Part shown: one piece after another, positions 26,911 to 35,429 of the stretch
Position numbering within the stretch: position 1 is the first letter of the stretch
Layout: each line of letters begins with the position of its first letter
Source: an uncultured cyanobacterium
Lineage (GTDB): Bacteria; Cyanobacteriota; Cyanobacteriia; PCC-6307; Cyanobiaceae
Reading direction: 5' to 3'
DNA: 64,000 nucleotides
NCBI GenBank assembly: GCA_903858015.1
Contig: CAIOGZ010000036.1
Coordinates: 1 to 64,000, forward strand
Position numbers and translations under genes: made by a program
Notes under the pieces: model-generated
Database searches by the model: none
Seen by the model: only the letters and a program-made list of their open reading frames with translations
What the model was told of the DNA's origin: nothing

Positions 26911-27857
26911 GACCCTGGTTGACCCTGAAGCGGGAAGGCGGACAGGCGTTTGAGCAAGCGTACAGGCATACTGGCATGGATGCGATTCAGATAAGCCTCT
27001 GTCGAGGCACGGTCTGCCATCAATTCGGCAACCTGCTCCCTGAGGGCCTGATGGGCTCCATTCTTGGCATAGACGTAGGCAAGTTCTTCGGTTGCTTTAT
27101 TATTCTGCTTGACGGTTTTGGCATCGGGATAATATCGCATAACCGCCAGCTTTTCTTTAATCATAGCCGCCTGGCTGATTCGCGATAGACGAAACCATAG
27201 ATCATAGTCCATAAGCAGGTGCAGCTGCTCATCCACCCCACCCGCTTCTTGCCACAGACTTCGGGTCCAAAAACAGCATTGCTGCATGACCCAGCGATCG
27301 TATTTCCAGTTCAACATCGTTTCTTCCGTCATCGGCAGGGGAGGGATATGGCGGAGAAAGTGGTGATCTTTGCTGATTACATCACCGGCACCAACAGCAA
27401 AACGAACCCTGGGGTCTGCCGCAAAACAGTCAGCCACGTGATGGAGTGCGCCGGGCAAAAAATAGTCATCTGAGTTTAACCAGCATAGAATATCACCGCT
27501 AGCCAAGCGGAAACCCTTGTTGATGGCATCTGACTGACCCCTGTCGGGCTCAGAGACTACGGCGCAGATATGGTCTCGATACCGATCAACCACAGCCATA
27601 GTGTTGTCGGTACTACCACCATCGACGAGTATGATTTCAAGGTTTGGGTAGTCTTGATGAATCAGCGAAAGCAAAGTGTCTTCGATCATATCCCCCTGAT
27701 TCAGGGTTGGGACGACGACTGAGAAGCGAGGTGGATTCTTCATTGCTATGATCCGTTCTGCTGCCTCGAGAGCTTCTGCCGCTGGATTAGCGGCAGACCA
27801 TCCATATAGATGGCTGCAGGCAGTGCTAACCCCATTGTTGGTTCGAGCCATGCTCAT
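26907..27857 (-). CDS. Glycosyltransferase family 2
   Basis: A 316-residue GT-A protein with RFSVVVPTLNQGDMIEDTL, EIILVDGGSTDNTMAV and DILCWLNSDDYFLPGAL. The last contains the NSDD metal site common in WcaA-like and colanic-acid-type transferases. The first 40 residues precede the domain and may be dispensable; ATG 27857 overlaps the preceding stop as ATGA and a second ATG lies at 27851. It is the second gene of the long glycan operon. Confidence 0.9.
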   Translation of the reverse strand: MSMARTNNGVSTACSHLYGWSAANPAAEALEAAERIIAMKNPPRFSVVVPTLNQGDMIEDTLLSLIHQDYPNLEIILVDGGSTDNTMAVVDRYRDHICAVVSEPDRGQSDAINKGFRLASGDILCWLNSDDYFLPGALHHVADCFAADPRVRFAVGAGDVISKDHHFLRHIPPLPMTEETMLNWKYDRWVMQQCCFWTRSLWQEAGGVDEQLHLLMDYDLWFRLSRISQAAMIKEKLAVMRYYPDAKTVKQNNKATEELAYVYAKNGAHQALREQVAELMADRASTEAYLNRIHASMPVRLLKRLSAFPLQGQPGS

Positions 27858-29458
27858 TGGTTCCGATCCGAGAGGACCTGTTTCCAGCGTGCCATGGTGA
27901 GCAGAAAGGCAAGACTACGCGTTCTATCCGTACCAGTTCTGTGCTCAGCAAGGATTGACTTAACAGTGGCCGGATCGATCAGGTCATCAATCGCGGCAAG
28001 GTTAGACGTCAGGGAGTCCTGAAGCTGCTCTTGGCGGTACCAACCACTGCTGCGGTCATAGGTAACGTAAGGAGTTCGTCGCATTAGCGATGTCCAATAG
28101 AGCGGTGGTGCTTTGGTTAACATGCGATTTGGGTCAAAGCCATTTTCTTCAGGGAATTCAAGCAGCTCCGGACAGTTTTGCTGAATCGCATAGCGGTGCC
28201 AGTTGGACCCCAACTTCCAGCCTGGTTTAAGATTCCAGATTGCCTCTAGCCACTCTTTATTGTGAAAGGGCGATCTCCACTGGCTAGATGCCTGGTACAT
28301 TGCGATACCGTTGGCATAGAAATTGGGTACCCGTTGCTCAAAATAGTAACGAGTTAATCCTGGCAGGAAGGAATTGTGGCAGTAGGTTTTCAGCCTGCTA
28401 GCGCGGGCCGCAATCCCATTCTCTTGGAGTTGGGCAGCAAATTGAGGAGCTAGACCTTGCAGCTCATGGGATAGAAATGTGGGGTGGCGGTGCAGTTTTA
28501 ATCCCCAGAAGCGGTTGAGGGCTTGGCGTGGGTATTGGTCACCAAGACGACCTAGCTGGCCACGATCAAAATAATAAGAGCGGGCAAACTCACCGAGGGT
28601 GCCAACAAAGAAAGTACTGCCGCTTGGTATACCGGCTTTCAGAGGGTAGAGATAGGTGTGCCAATGCCAGGCCGTCTTGGTTCCGTTGGTAAGACTGGAT
28701 ACTTCATGCCCATGGGCAAGAAAATCGTCGAGATCAATCCTTACCAGATCATGCTTCAGTCCGAAGCGGCTGGCAATAGACCTTGCCACGCAGACATCAG
28801 AGCACTCATCGGTGCCCATGGTGATCAGGTGGGGCTTGATCCCTTGCCTAAGCAAGGAACTAAGGATCACACGCGAATCGAAACCCCCCGAGAGGGATAG
28901 GTAAGGATTCGAGCCAGATATCCTAGCGACTTCATCATTAAGAGCCTGAACAGCTCGGGCTGGATTTGGCACTTGGGTACCGAGCGAATCGATAGCCGAT
29001 CGTGAGTCAATCCTTAATTGGCCGCTGTTAAATTGCAGCAGGCTACCTGGCGGAACACGTTTGATATCTGGATGGAGAGTCGCGTTATTTGTGAGATTTT
29101 CGAGTTGGCATAAATCGCCAAGGGCTTGCCAATTCCAGGTCCAGTCGAGGCGTGCGCGTTGGAGGATGTCTACGATCCGACGACCATGAATGAAGCCACT
29201 TGACGAATTCGCCGCCCAAGCATAAAAGTAGTGCATCGCCCCAATGGGAGATGTTATAATGGTGCAATTGCGACCTTCCTCGAATACCAAGGTGTATTCG
29301 CCGCGAAGCTGACGAAGCCGCTCGAACTCCTGCCTGGCGGCCAGCTGGAGCAACTGTTGATGGTCTAGATCGCAGTAGCCATGGACCGTGAGCTTGGTGG
29401 ACTCAGACCCTTGGGAGCCAGGAGAGGGGTTTGGACTGGAAGAAAACATCAACGGCAT
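27854..29458 (-). CDS. Asparagine synthase-like protein without glutaminase Cys
   Basis: A 534-residue protein, the first gene of the glycan operon. Residues 188-195 (SLSGGFDSR) form the ATP-pyrophosphatase loop of the asparagine synthase domain. VPPGSLLQFNSG, about 135-146, is the usual linker of the class II glutaminase half. The N-terminus is MPLMFSSSPNP and lacks the Met-Cys start of active glutaminases, so it cannot release ammonia from glutamine by the known mechanism. Related glutaminase-dead proteins act on other acyl acceptors, often in lasso-peptide or glycan clusters. Amidation using free ammonia, or a structural role beside AsnB (9788-11629), are both possible. The region from 29459 upstream likely holds the operon promoter. 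Confidence 0.85.
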   Translation of the reverse strand: MPLMFSSSPNPSPGSQGSESTKLTVHGYCDLDHQQLLQLAARQEFERLRQLRGEYTLVFEEGRNCTIITSPIGAMHYFYAWAANSSSGFIHGRRIVDILQRARLDWTWNWQALGDLCQLENLTNNATLHPDIKRVPPGSLLQFNSGQLRIDSRSAIDSLGTQVPNPARAVQALNDEVARISGSNPYLSLSGGFDSRVILSSLLRQGIKPHLITMGTDECSDVCVARSIASRFGLKHDLVRIDLDDFLAHGHEVSSLTNGTKTAWHWHTYLYPLKAGIPSGSTFFVGTLGEFARSYYFDRGQLGRLGDQYPRQALNRFWGLKLHRHPTFLSHELQGLAPQFAAQLQENGIAARASRLKTYCHNSFLPGLTRYYFEQRVPNFYANGIAMYQASSQWRSPFHNKEWLEAIWNLKPGWKLGSNWHRYAIQQNCPELLEFPEENGFDPNRMLTKAPPLYWTSLMRRTPYVTYDRSSGWYRQEQLQDSLTSNLAAIDDLIDPATVKSILAEHRTGTDRTRSLAFLLTMARWKQVLSDRNQ

Positions 29459-30032
29459 TTAGGCGAGTTGGCGTTGAGAGACGTTGGGTTCCACATCATT
29501 GCATGATCATCGGATCAGGTGATCGCGAGAGCCCATCTGACCTGCGAAAACTTGCTCAGCCAACGGCAATCTAGCAGATGTCCGCAGCGCAATGCATTGA
29601 TCATGGCAAGGGTCATTCAAGGCCTGCAAGAGCTTGCTTCGCTCACTATTAGCGATCCGTCGTTATCGACCCGGGGGATTCTGGCTTGCAAGCAGAAGCT
29701 AGCTTGACTTGCCTACCGGAACTGGCTGCATAGTAACGGATTTGGCAAACGACGCAGTAAATGTCCGGCAGATTTGCAGCGCCTGCAACCTATCTCCGCT
29801 CAATCCTACTCCAGTCTTTGCAGAAATCGACTAGCGTTGATCGATGGGCTGAGAACGGCAAGACTGGGTCGAATGGAATGAAATCCTACGACAAGAAACA
29901 ACAGTGTAAAGCTCCGAGCTTCAAACTAAGTTGTTTGCTGGCAATCCAATATAGATTTAGGATAGATTGTTGCTTGATGCCGCTGATGGGGCCAAATTTG
30001 GAAGTCACCTGCTCCTGTCACCTCTAGTTCCC
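29459..30032. other. Intergenic region between divergent genes; likely operon promoter region
   Basis: This stretch separates the 5' end of the 20-gene minus-strand operon from the plus-strand gene at 30033. It is richer in A/T than the genes around it. No ORF in it resembles a protein I know. A TATAGAT near 29951 is a possible -10 element for the plus-strand gene, but no good -35 partner was found. I see no repeat or structured RNA in it. Confidence 0.4.
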
Positions 30033-31175
30033 ATGGATGGTAAAATCGCCAGTTTTCGTCGAGGCCAATGGCTAATGTTTGGCCTGGTCGCGATCTGGAC
30101 GGGTTTGGCCTTGGCCATGGATCGTCCCTATCCCGCTTTGAGACTGCTATCAAGCCAGCAGCAGGACTGGGGCCCCTTGGATGCACGCTCCCTCGCCGTG
30201 GTGATCAACAACGAGGATCCTCTGAGCGAAGCGATCGGCACCTATTACCAACGCTCTCGCCAAATCCCTCCTAGCCAGGTTCTGCGCGTTCGCTTCTCTC
30301 CAGGGCGTACGAATCTCGATCCAGCGCGTTTCGTTGCAATCAGGCGCCAGTTGCTGCGCCAGACTCCTGCCCATGTTCAGGTGTATGCCCTTGCCTGGGC
30401 TCAGCCCTACCGGGTTGGCTGTCAATCGATCACCAGTGCCTTCACTTTTGGACTCCATTCCCGTTGGTGCGCTGTTGGATGCCGAGTTACTCAGGTGAGT
30501 CCCTATTATGCCAGAGGTGACGTGGATAGACCATGGGATGTCTTGCGGATTCGGCCCTCCATGCTGTTGGCGGCTAGCTCGGAAGCGAAGGCAAGATCCC
30601 TGATCGATCGCGGTTTGGCGGCCGATGGCACGGCACCACCAGGTACGGTGTATCTTCTCAATACTAGTGATTATAAGCGTAGTTCTCGCCACCAGGAATT
30701 TCTACGAGCCAGCCAGATGTCCATTCCCGACTTAAGGATAAAACTGCTAGATCAGGATTTTTTAAGCTCGGCACCTGACGTCATGGGGTACTTCACCGGT
30801 CTTGCCTCTGTTCCAGCGATCGCTACTAACCACTACCGTCCTGGTGCCATTGCAGATCACTTGACGTCCTTGGGTGGCCAACTTACGGATAGCCCCCAGA
30901 TGAGTGCCCTACGCTGGCTAGAGGCCGGAGCTACAGCAAGCTATGGCGCAGTTGTTGAGCCCTGTAATTTCCCCGCTAAGTTTCCTGATCCGGGCTTATT
31001 GTTATCTTACTACAGACGGGGCGACACCTTGATCGAGGCCTACTGGCGCAGCGTAGCGATGCCAGGCCAAGGGGTATTTATCGGCGAACCCCTAGCCAGG
31101 CCGTGGTCACGGCCCAAGCCAGAAATCCTTAACTTAAGTGGCGTCGCTGGTGCCACCTCCAGGCATGATCAATGA
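30033..31175 (+). CDS. TIGR03790 family protein (exosortase-linked, function unknown)
   Basis: A 380-residue protein starting MDGKIASFRRGQWLMFGLVA. One hydrophobic N-terminal segment (about residues 14-32) would act as a signal anchor. DWGPLDARSLAVVINNEDPL then SEAIGTYYQRSRQIPPSQVLR match my recollection of the TIGR03790 family, which was described as occurring only in genomes that encode exosortase. It is the only plus-strand gene between 752 and 34264 and lies between the operon start and galE, whose 3' end it overlaps convergently by 47 bases. ATG 30033 is preferred to the TTG at 29967. A link to the exosortase at 1991-2905 is suggested by family history and position, not by a known reaction. 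Confidence 0.72.
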   Translation: MDGKIASFRRGQWLMFGLVAIWTGLALAMDRPYPALRLLSSQQQDWGPLDARSLAVVINNEDPLSEAIGTYYQRSRQIPPSQVLRVRFSPGRTNLDPARFVAIRRQLLRQTPAHVQVYALAWAQPYRVGCQSITSAFTFGLHSRWCAVGCRVTQVSPYYARGDVDRPWDVLRIRPSMLLAASSEAKARSLIDRGLAADGTAPPGTVYLLNTSDYKRSSRHQEFLRASQMSIPDLRIKLLDQDFLSSAPDVMGYFTGLASVPAIATNHYRPGAIADHLTSLGGQLTDSPQMSALRWLEAGATASYGAVVEPCNFPAKFPDPGLLLSYYRRGDTLIEAYWRSVAMPGQGVFIGEPLARPWSRPKPEILNLSGVAGATSRHDQ

Positions 31176-32175
31176 TCGTGTGGAGCTCTGGGTACCTGGG
31201 CCGCCAGCCCAGTTCGACCCGAGCCCGCTCGGCACTGGCCACCAATTGGGCAGGATCGCCTTCCCGTCGCTTGGCAACATGGGCAAGCAGACCCCTACCC
31301 GTAACCGATTTAGCAGCCTCAATCACTTGTTGAACAGAATAGCCGGTGCCGTTGCCAAGATTGTAGATAAGTGGTTCGTTGGGCAACTCGTTACGTTCCC
31401 GAAGTCGCAACAGTCGCTCTAATCCCAGAACATGTGCATCGGCCAGGTCACTGACATGAATGTAATCACGAATACATGTGCCATCGGGGGTGGGATAATC
31501 GTCGCCAAAAATTTGCAGATAGGATTCTCTACCACTCATGACATCGAGCACTCTGGGTATCAAATGGGTTTCTGGGTCGTGGTCCTCTCCGAGGTCTCCA
31601 TCGGGGTCAGCGCCAGCGGCATTGAAGTAGCGGAAAATGACGCTAGGGAGTCCATAGGCTTTGCAGAAATCACGTAGCAAGTGCTCTACCATCCATTTGC
31701 TGCGACCGTAGGGATTGATCGGTGCTTGGGGATGACCCTCGGTCATCGGTATGCTTTGGGGAGGACCGTAGGTGGCACAGGTGGATGAAAAAACTATCGG
31801 GATTGGATGATCACCTCCAACCAGTGCTTCCAATAGGGTGAGAGTATCGCCCAGATTGTTGCGGTAGTACTTGGCCGGATCCGCAACCGATTCGCCCACA
31901 TAGGCATAGGCTGCGAAGTGCAAAACGGCTTCAATCGTTTTAGCTTCAAAGACGCTGCCAACGAGGTCAGGATGGGTTCCCTTCAGCAGTGGTTGCAACA
32001 CATCAGGGTTGCCAACTTGTCCGTTCACCAGTGGGACGCCTAGAACGTCGCGCACGATGTCCGCATGGCCGTAAACTAGATTATCAAGCACTAAGGGTTG
32101 ATGCCCAGCCCTTGTGAGGGCTCGGACAGCGTGGCTACCGATGTAACCAGCTCCACCTGTGACTAGAACTCTCAT
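31129..32175 (-). CDS. galE: UDP-glucose 4-epimerase
   Basis: A 348-residue extended SDR. VLVTGGAGYIGSHAVRALTRA is the NAD loop, VFSSTCATYGPP the catalytic Ser/Thr region, and YGRSKWMVEHLL the YxxxK pair; the length matches GalE. It interconverts UDP-glucose and UDP-galactose (or the HexNAc forms) and would supply UDP-Gal to the transferases in the operon and UDP-Gal to the mutase encoded at 46062-47225. Its start overlaps the fcl stop as ATGA, so the galE-fcl pair is coupled. Confidence 0.92.
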   Translation of the reverse strand: MRVLVTGGAGYIGSHAVRALTRAGHQPLVLDNLVYGHADIVRDVLGVPLVNGQVGNPDVLQPLLKGTHPDLVGSVFEAKTIEAVLHFAAYAYVGESVADPAKYYRNNLGDTLTLLEALVGGDHPIPIVFSSTCATYGPPQSIPMTEGHPQAPINPYGRSKWMVEHLLRDFCKAYGLPSVIFRYFNAAGADPDGDLGEDHDPETHLIPRVLDVMSGRESYLQIFGDDYPTPDGTCIRDYIHVSDLADAHVLGLERLLRLRERNELPNEPLIYNLGNGTGYSVQQVIEAAKSVTGRGLLAHVAKRREGDPAQLVASAERARVELGWRPRYPELHTIIDHAWRWHQRRHLS

Positions 32176-33146
32176 AGTCGAACCTCATGACCTGACAACT
32201 GATGCTGAACGTAGTCGAGAATCGTTGAGCGAAGACCTTGTTCCAGAGGAATGCTAGCGGACCAGCCCAAGGCGGAGAGCCGGCTCACATCTAGAAGTTT
32301 GCGGGGGGTGCCATCTGGTTTCGAACTATCCCAAACTAATTTTCCGCAGTATCCCACACCATCTGCCACCAGTTCGGCTAGCTCACGAATCGACAGATCC
32401 TTTCCTGTGCCGACGTTAAGGAACTGGGTTTCTTGATCGGAAGGCCGCCAGTGTTCAAGGCAAAAGACTACCGCATCAGCCAGGTCATCGACATGGAGAA
32501 ATTCTCGACGTGGCGTACCGGTTCCCCAACAGGTCACCGTATCGGCATTCCCGGATGCTGCTTCATAAAAGCGGCGGATCAGGGCCGGTAAGACATGGCT
32601 ATTAACGGGGTGGTAATTATCGCCGGGGCCATACAGATTTGTTGGCATCAGACTAATCGCATCAAAGCCATGCTGAAGCTTCAGGGCGCGGCATAGCTGG
32701 ATTCCAGTGATTTTGGCAATAGCATACCATTCATTCGTGGGCTCAAGGGATCCAGTGAGCAGGGAATCTTCCCGAATTGGCTGGTTAGCAAATTTAGGAT
32801 AGATGCAGCTGCTGCCAAGGAAGAGCAATCTTTTTGCTCCATGGCGCCAGGCTGTTTCGATGACATTATTTTGGATTTTTAAGTTGTCGAGCAAAAAGTC
32901 GGCAGGGTAGGTGGCATTAGCATGAATCCCTCCCACCCGTGCAGCTGCAAGAACGACTACATCAGGTTTATTTTGTGCAAACCAAGCCGTGGTGGCGGAG
33001 GGGTCCCGCAGGTCAACTTGGTCGCGATTAGCGGTGAGGAGTTGTCCGTAACCACCGCTCTGGAGTCGGCGCACAATCGCGGAGCCTGCCATGCCACGAT
33101 GGCCGGCAACGAAAATGCGGTCGGTAGGGCTGAGTAGGGTTTCCAT
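32172..33146 (-). CDS. fcl: GDP-L-fucose synthase
   Basis: A 324-residue SDR. IFVAGHRGMAGSAIVRRL is the nucleotide loop, LFLGSSCIYPKFANQPI the Ser-Cys region, and WYAIAKITGIQLCRALKLQ the YxxxK pair. These are diagnostic of GDP-4-keto-6-deoxy-mannose 3,5-epimerase/4-reductase (WcaG/Fcl). It produces GDP-L-fucose after Gmd. The gene starts eight bases past the gmd stop and overlaps galE, so gmd-fcl-galE form one operon. Confidence 0.93.
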   Translation of the reverse strand: METLLSPTDRIFVAGHRGMAGSAIVRRLQSGGYGQLLTANRDQVDLRDPSATTAWFAQNKPDVVVLAAARVGGIHANATYPADFLLDNLKIQNNVIETAWRHGAKRLLFLGSSCIYPKFANQPIREDSLLTGSLEPTNEWYAIAKITGIQLCRALKLQHGFDAISLMPTNLYGPGDNYHPVNSHVLPALIRRFYEAASGNADTVTCWGTGTPRREFLHVDDLADAVVFCLEHWRPSDQETQFLNVGTGKDLSIRELAELVADGVGYCGKLVWDSSKPDGTPRKLLDVSRLSALGWSASIPLEQGLRSTILDYVQHQLSGHEVRL

Positions 33147-33154
33147 AATTAAAT

Positions 33155-34264
33155 CTAAGATACTTGAGGTGGATTTTCCATAGAACCGACCACTTTAAAC
33201 CCTTCCCTTAACAGCAGGGCTTCTTTCGCCGCTTCTTCGCGGTCAGCCTTTACCATTTCTGTCACCAGTTCTTCCAGGGTTATTTTTGGAGTCCAGCCCA
33301 ATTTTAACTTGGCTTGGCTTGGATCGCCAAGCAGGGTTTCCACTTCGGCAGGCCTAAAGTAGCGGCGATCAATACGTATAACGATGGCTCCAGTATCAAC
33401 TCTAGAGCCTGTTTCATCGATTCCTTGACCAGTCCATTGAATCCCCCCCCAACCGAGCTGGGTGGCCGTTAGTTCAATGAAATGGCGCACCGATTCTTGA
33501 CGACCTGTTGCAATAACAAAATCTTCCGGTTTTTCCTGCTGTAACATCAGCCATTGCATCTCGACATAGTCTCTTGCATGGCCCCAGTCCCTGAGGGAGT
33601 CGAGGTTACCCATGTAGAGGCAATGATCCAGGCCGGCATCTATCCTGGCAAGGCCACGCGTGATTTTTCGGGTAACGAATGTTTCGCCGCGACGGGGGCT
33701 CTCATGGTTAAATAGGATACCGTTGCAGGCATACATGCCATAGGACTCCCTGTAATTTATGGTTATCCAGTATGCGTATAATTTCGCGACTCCGTACGGG
33801 CTTCTTGGGTAGAACGGGGTTGTTTCTTTTTGGGGAATTTCCTGGACTAGACCGTACAGCTCGGAGGTGGAGGCTTGGTAGATGCGAGTTTTGTTGATCA
33901 GGCCAAGAATTCGCACGGCTTCAAGAATGCGTAGCGTTCCTAGCGCATCTGAATTGGCCGTATATTCCGGACTTTCAAAGCTGACTGCGACGTGACTTTG
34001 GGCGCCAAGATTATAGATTTCGTCTGGCTGAATTTGCTGGATGATGCGAATGAGGTTGGTAGAATCGGTAAGGTCTCCGTAGTGGAGTACCAGACGGGGA
34101 TCCGATTCGTGGGGGTCTTGGTAAAGGTGGTCAATTCTTTCGGTGTTGAAGCTGCTGGATCGCCTTTTGATGCCATGAACAATATAGCCCTTTTCGAGCA
34201 GCAATTCCGTTAAGTAGCTACCGTCTTGCCCCGTTATGCCAGTAATCAGAGCTGTTTTTGTCAT
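33155..34264 (-). CDS. gmd: GDP-mannose 4,6-dehydratase
   Basis: A 369-residue [25 protein letters not shown] and [17 protein letters not shown] are specific to GDP-mannose 4,6-dehydratases. [20 protein letters not shown] holds YxxxK, and [16 protein letters not shown] the nucleotide-binding region. It opens the GDP-fucose pathway. The 8-C run at 33443-33450 lies within it without disturbing the frame (GWGGIQW). The upstream 335 bases (34265-34601) hold a terminator-like hairpin and presumably the gmd promoter. Confidence 0.94.
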   Translation of the reverse strand: MTKTALITGITGQDGSYLTELLLEKGYIVHGIKRRSSSFNTERIDHLYQDPHESDPRLVLHYGDLTDSTNLIRIIQQIQPDEIYNLGAQSHVAVSFESPEYTANSDALGTLRILEAVRILGLINKTRIYQASTSELYGLVQEIPQKETTPFYPRSPYGVAKLYAYWITINYRESYGMYACNGILFNHESPRRGETFVTRKITRGLARIDAGLDHCLYMGNLDSLRDWGHARDYVEMQWLMLQQEKPEDFVIATGRQESVRHFIELTATQLGWGGIQWTGQGIDETGSRVDTGAIVIRIDRRYFRPAEVETLLGDPSQAKLKLGWTPKITLEELVTEMVKADREEAAKEALLLREGFKVVGSMENPPQVS

Positions 34265-34364
34265 AAAGCGCTGGGTTCAAGCTGAAGGGCAGGTGGAGTT
34301 GGACTAGGACTTGAAAATTTGTTGCCTTGCCTAAATCGTTGGCTACAGATCCCAGATCCTCGGT

Positions 34365-34409
34365 AAAAAAAAGCCCATCGACCGGGCGATCGACGGGTTG
34401 GCATGGGCT
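34365..34409 (-). terminator. Putative Rho-independent terminator downstream of Bax1 gene
   Basis: On the minus strand AGCCCAT and ATGGGCT form a seven-base stem around a 24-base loop, followed directly by eight T (34365-34372 read as A on the plus strand). It lies about 190 bases past the Bax1-family stop and before gmd, so it could isolate the core-genome transcription unit from the glycan genes. The loop is long, which lowers confidence. The rest of 34265-34601 shows no gene. Confidence 0.5.
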
Positions 34410-34601
34410 GGATGCAGCATGCAGATCGAAGAAGTGGGGCAGATGGGTTCTGGGTGCATGCAAGTTACACACCAGATAGATTGGCGGCCAACAGAGCCGA
34501 TCAACTCAATTAAAGCACATCTGGACCAGGCTACAAACCTTTGCATGACCCAGGAAAGGGTTGGGGCCGAAAAACAGCACATACTAGTACTTCCTCAGTT
34601 C

Positions 34602-35339
34602 TCAGTCGCGCCGTCCACCTCCCTGAAGTGCAATGATGAGGCGGAGCACAAAAACGAATAAGTTAATATAAGTCAGGTACATACCTAGTGCGCCAGATAG
34701 GTACTGGTCGTCACGATAGGCCCTTGGCATAGTGTAGAAGTCCACAAATGCGGCTCCCACGAACAGAACCGTGCCAAAACCAGCAATCAGCAGTTCAAAG
34801 ATTCCGGCTGAAAACACTGCCGGCGCAAAAATGCTGCCTACAACCTGAATCAGCATGGCCAAGATCAGGCCTACAATTCCCAAGCCGACTGCCCCTGCAA
34901 GGGCTTGGCCCACACTGTCGCTCATCCTGCGGCCGATCACCGAGGCGGCGATGAAGGTGAGGCCCGTGGCCAAAGCCGCTGTGCCAACGGCACCGATTCC
35001 GGCGCTGGCGATGGCGTAGCTGACGATGCCACTCAACGTGAAGCCGGTAAGCAGGCTGTAGGCGGCAAGCAGCGGCAGAGCCGTTGCGTTGTCGCCCTTG
35101 TTGGCCACGTTCTGGGCCACGAAGAACAGGATGAAGTTGCCAATCAAGGCCACCCAGAACAGGGGCATGAACAGGGCGGCGTTGCTGGCCATCAAGGCCA
35201 AGCCGCCCATCACGCCGGCGGCGGTGAGAACCATGCCCCCGCCCACGTAGGGAAGGGCACGGTTCACTACGTTGGGGCCTACCAAAGAGCCATGGTTGGC
35301 CTCCCGGATGGCTTGCTGGAAATTGCTGCTGGCCGGCAT
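34602..35339 (-). CDS. Bax inhibitor-1/YccA family membrane protein
   Basis: A 245-residue protein with seven hydrophobic helices (first near residue 33, last near 225). The UPF0005-type LGMYLTYINLFVFVLRLI sits at the C-terminus, preceded by a FVDFYTMPRAYRDD loop, both typical of the Bax inhibitor-1 family. Bacterial members act as calcium-leak or membrane-protease-interacting proteins; the exact role in cyanobacteria is unsettled. An N-terminal cytoplasmic stretch precedes helix 1. It lies alone on the minus strand, 90 bases past phoH. Confidence 0.88.
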   Translation of the reverse strand: MPASSNFQQAIREANHGSLVGPNVVNRALPYVGGGMVLTAAGVMGGLALMASNAALFMPLFWVALIGNFILFFVAQNVANKGDNATALPLLAAYSLLTGFTLSGIVSYAIASAGIGAVGTAALATGLTFIAASVIGRRMSDSVGQALAGAVGLGIVGLILAMLIQVVGSIFAPAVFSAGIFELLIAGFGTVLFVGAAFVDFYTMPRAYRDDQYLSGALGMYLTYINLFVFVLRLIIALQGGGRRD

Positions 35340-35429
35340 GGCTCAGGCTTGGCGAACTGGAACCATTTTGCCAGTTCTGGCACCGCCAGAGGGCCATGAT
35401 CCGTTCGGATCTCCCTATGGGCTCAGGGG

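Noticed and set aside
29940-29970. Promoter with TATAGAT for the TIGR03790-like gene
   Set aside because: No -35 element at acceptable spacing was found, so it was described only as a possibility in the intergenic entry.
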